Assembly: GCF_028769735.1 (NCBI RefSeq)
Contig: NC_088172.1
Coordinates: forward strand, 90,618,951 to 90,682,950
DNA from: Zonotrichia leucophrys gambelii
Taxonomy: Eukaryota; Chordata; Aves; Passeriformes; Passerellidae
Length of the DNA stretch: 64,000 nt
Reading direction: 5' to 3'
Shown here: piece after piece, positions 61,549-64,000 of the stretch
Layout of the letters: each line of letters begins with the position of its first letter
Numbering within the stretch: the stretch's first letter is position 1
Notes under the pieces: generated by a model
Database searches by the model: none
What the model saw: the letters and a program-made list of their open reading frames with translations, nothing else
Told to the model about the DNA's origin: nothing
Translations under genes and position numbers: made by a program

Positions 61549-64000
61549 GTTTTTCCAAAGAGAAAACATTTGCTCCAAGAGCAAGAACTGACCGAATATT
61601 TGGTTTATTTTTGATTTCACTTGAGCCTTGCCAGCTACAGCTAATAGATATTACCACCTGAACCATGAGCTGATTTACTAAACAACAGCCATGACACTCT
61701 ACTAGTGTAACCTCATAATAAGGCAAATATTTGCCACCATCTGCAGTAAATTCAAAGCATCTGCTGTAACTTTTTTTGATGAAAGTAAACTAGTACACTC
61801 CACTGTAAATTCTTTTGATATTGTTATTACAATATTCTGTGATAAATAAAACAAATGGTCAAATACAGCTCAGGCTAACAAAATAAATCAGCAAGGCTTA
61901 GCAACTGCTTTAATTATTATTAGAAACAATTTGGTATTTTTCTTACCTGTCACCTTACAGAACTATTTTACTCACCACTTAAAGAAAAGCTTTATCTACT
62001 CTTTTAATACCCAAGAAAAAAATTTTGAACAAAATCTGTGTGTGTTTCAACCTTGACTGAAATTATTCAAAATAACTCAGAAGTTACTCAATCTCTGCTT
62101 CCACTGAAATCTACACAGCTTTCCCCATTGCCTGTAGAGGTAGAAGCCAGAATGACGTGCTTCACAAAAATTCCAGCCTTAGGTATCAATGCTGTGTTTA
62201 TCACCACATTATCCAGGAAACTACCTCTCTTGCACTATGTATAAGAGATTCTCTCTGTCCACCCACTAATGGCAGCTTGGCTGATTGTGGGAAAGCCAGC
62301 AAATCTTGCTTTTTTGCTCTGTGGATGGATGAATTCCCGGGCACTTTTATCTCCTGTGGAAGGGGTTCAGTTACAGCCGACTGGCCTTCATCCAGGTACT
62401 GATCTTTCCCAGGCAAGGCAGAAAGCTGGAGAGGGAGTCATTTGCCTCTGGTATAAAGATGATGTGCAACAGCATGTTTCTGGGGGTCCTGTTGTCACAC
62501 AAACTCCACCACACATATAAGAAAGATGCTGAGTAAGATGACATGAGATTGGGGAAAAAAAAAATTAAATTAAAACAGAGCACTGTTGGAAAGATGAATG
62601 AAATTAAATTGCCCATTACAAAACTTCCAGCTTTCTTGGAATTTTTTGAAAGGAATAAAAAGCACCATCTCAAAAAATCTTCATACAAATTTATAGTAAA
62701 AAATGCAGCTTTAAAACCAGTAGTGGTAACAGGAACAGTTGACGCAGCCACAGGACCATAAATGACCATAAAATGTCAGCCAATAGCCAAAAAAATACTA
62801 GACCACTCATGAACATAAATGTCATCATTTTGGATTACATCATAGCAGAAGAAGGATTCAAGACACCTGCAATAACCAGATGGAGTCAGAGTTAGCCATT
62901 TATTAGCTTTTTAGCTAAAAAAGATGAAAGCACTACACTTTTTTCAAAGCTTGGGATACATAGACATAGGAATTTCATCCTTAAAGATGATATTGGAGGC
63001 CCTGAAGCAGGCACAGAGCCAAGAAAGAACATTCTGTTCTTACTAAAGCTGCTTCAGCCTTTTTTCCATGCCTACTAACCACCTTCTACTTTTCAGACTA
63101 AATGCATTCTATATCTGCTTATCTTCTATTCAGTAAACCCATATTTTTAAGTACTTCCAGGTTTGTTTCATGGTGGTGCTTTTTAACTCCCATTTCATAC
63201 ATAGCATTTTCCTACCTTTTATTTGTGATTTTACAACAATATTATTTTCTTTCAGCCTTGTTTCCTGTAGGCTAAACAAATTGTACTCCCACAGGAGATA
63301 AACCCAGAGTACCCTAGGAACTCCTCTCCAAATTCCTCTTCTTGAACGTGGTTTGCTCACATTAGCACATGGGAATATTTACAGAAGGTAGATCTTTTTC
63401 TCATCTGAGAGCACCGTTTATGGAGATATTTCACATATTTCAATCATCTCAAAACAAATACTACATTCCAGTCTCCCTCCTACTTACATACTTCTAAATT
63501 ATGAGTTTTCAATGGAAATAGGATATTTATGAGTGTGGCTTTACATTTTTCACTAGTGCATTTAATGCCTTTTCTTTCACTTGCTTTCTCAGAGTTATCT
63601 TTATTTTCCCATGGGAGATTTAAGGTCTCCTCTGTATTGCCAGTGCATCTCATTTTTCCCTATGAATGCAAGCATGCTCCAATTTTCATGCCAGCCTCAT
63701 TAAAGAAAAATCTTCAACCAAATCCAGTGCCAAAACTCACTCAGGAGACCTTCCTTTTGTAACTTGTTTTCAGCATAGCAATATTTCTTTTAGTACAACT
63801 GCTTTGTGTCTTACCAGTTCCACTCACATTACAGTTCTAGTAGCTGCCTCCGTAACATTTTAAATTTAGAATTGCCTGTGTAACACCACAGAGACTTTAA
63901 AGATGCTATACAGCAGATCAAGCTAATTTCTTATGTTTAAGAAATTATTATAAAGAGGAATTAATCCAAAGACACTTAGATAAAATACTTTCGGTAAAGT
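61545..64000. other. Non-coding stretch to the window end, no gene seen
   Basis: Short frames at 62038-62769 (both strands) and 63529-63863 have no recognisable domain. No repeat family or RNA gene was seen. Confidence 0.5.

Noticed and set aside
1..64000. CRISPR arrays, operons, prophage or bacterial gene clusters
   Set aside because: No regularly spaced repeats, no ribosome-binding-site-led gene runs, and clear vertebrate repeats are present.

Overview
This window looks like vertebrate nuclear DNA from a bird, probably a songbird. The main evidence is a broken CR1 non-LTR retrotransposon, its 3' end made of ATTCTGTG-like units, at 6301-7236. A second, older CR1 tail lies at 51779-51925, and a lone LTR of an avian endogenous-retrovirus type lies at 27521-27978. 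Recognised interspersed repeats are otherwise sparse, CpG is generally depleted, and no mammalian Alu or L1 sequence is seen. There is no bacterial or phage gene organisation. The species call is an inference from repeat families recognised by eye.

I found no protein-coding exon, tRNA, rRNA or other RNA gene that I can defend. Almost every open frame is short and has no recognisable domain. The only recognisable protein coding is the decayed CR1 reverse-transcriptase region. The window therefore reads as a gene desert, a long intron, or the flank of a regulated gene.

Layout: 1-12.5 kb is ordinary non-coding DNA with an ancient foldback repeat (875-934), the CR1 fossil and one long unrecognised open frame (8674-9402). 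From 12.5 to 15.7 kb and from 19.2 to 21.9 kb lie AT-rich stretches full of TAATTA/ATTA-type words that resemble conserved enhancer clusters. Between them is the only CpG island (about 16610-17180), which holds a good CTCF-like site. From 21.9 to 23.6 kb is an inverted duplication with two 200-bp arms, each carrying a splice-acceptor-like motif. The solo LTR follows at 27.5 kb. Another enhancer-like AT-rich stretch is at 30.0-31.5 kb. A (GGAGA)n array of about 246 bp sits at 36845-37090. A compact hairpin locus with 137-bp arms about 96% identical is at 38302-38750. The remainder (38.9-64 kb) is non-coding with short tandem duplications, homopolymers, an unexplained 176-codon open frame (55144-55674) and the second CR1 remnant.

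No genes can be shown to act together here. If the window has a function, the best candidates are the CpG island with its CTCF-like site and the flanking AT-rich blocks as regulatory DNA. The two inverted duplications are the most unusual structures.
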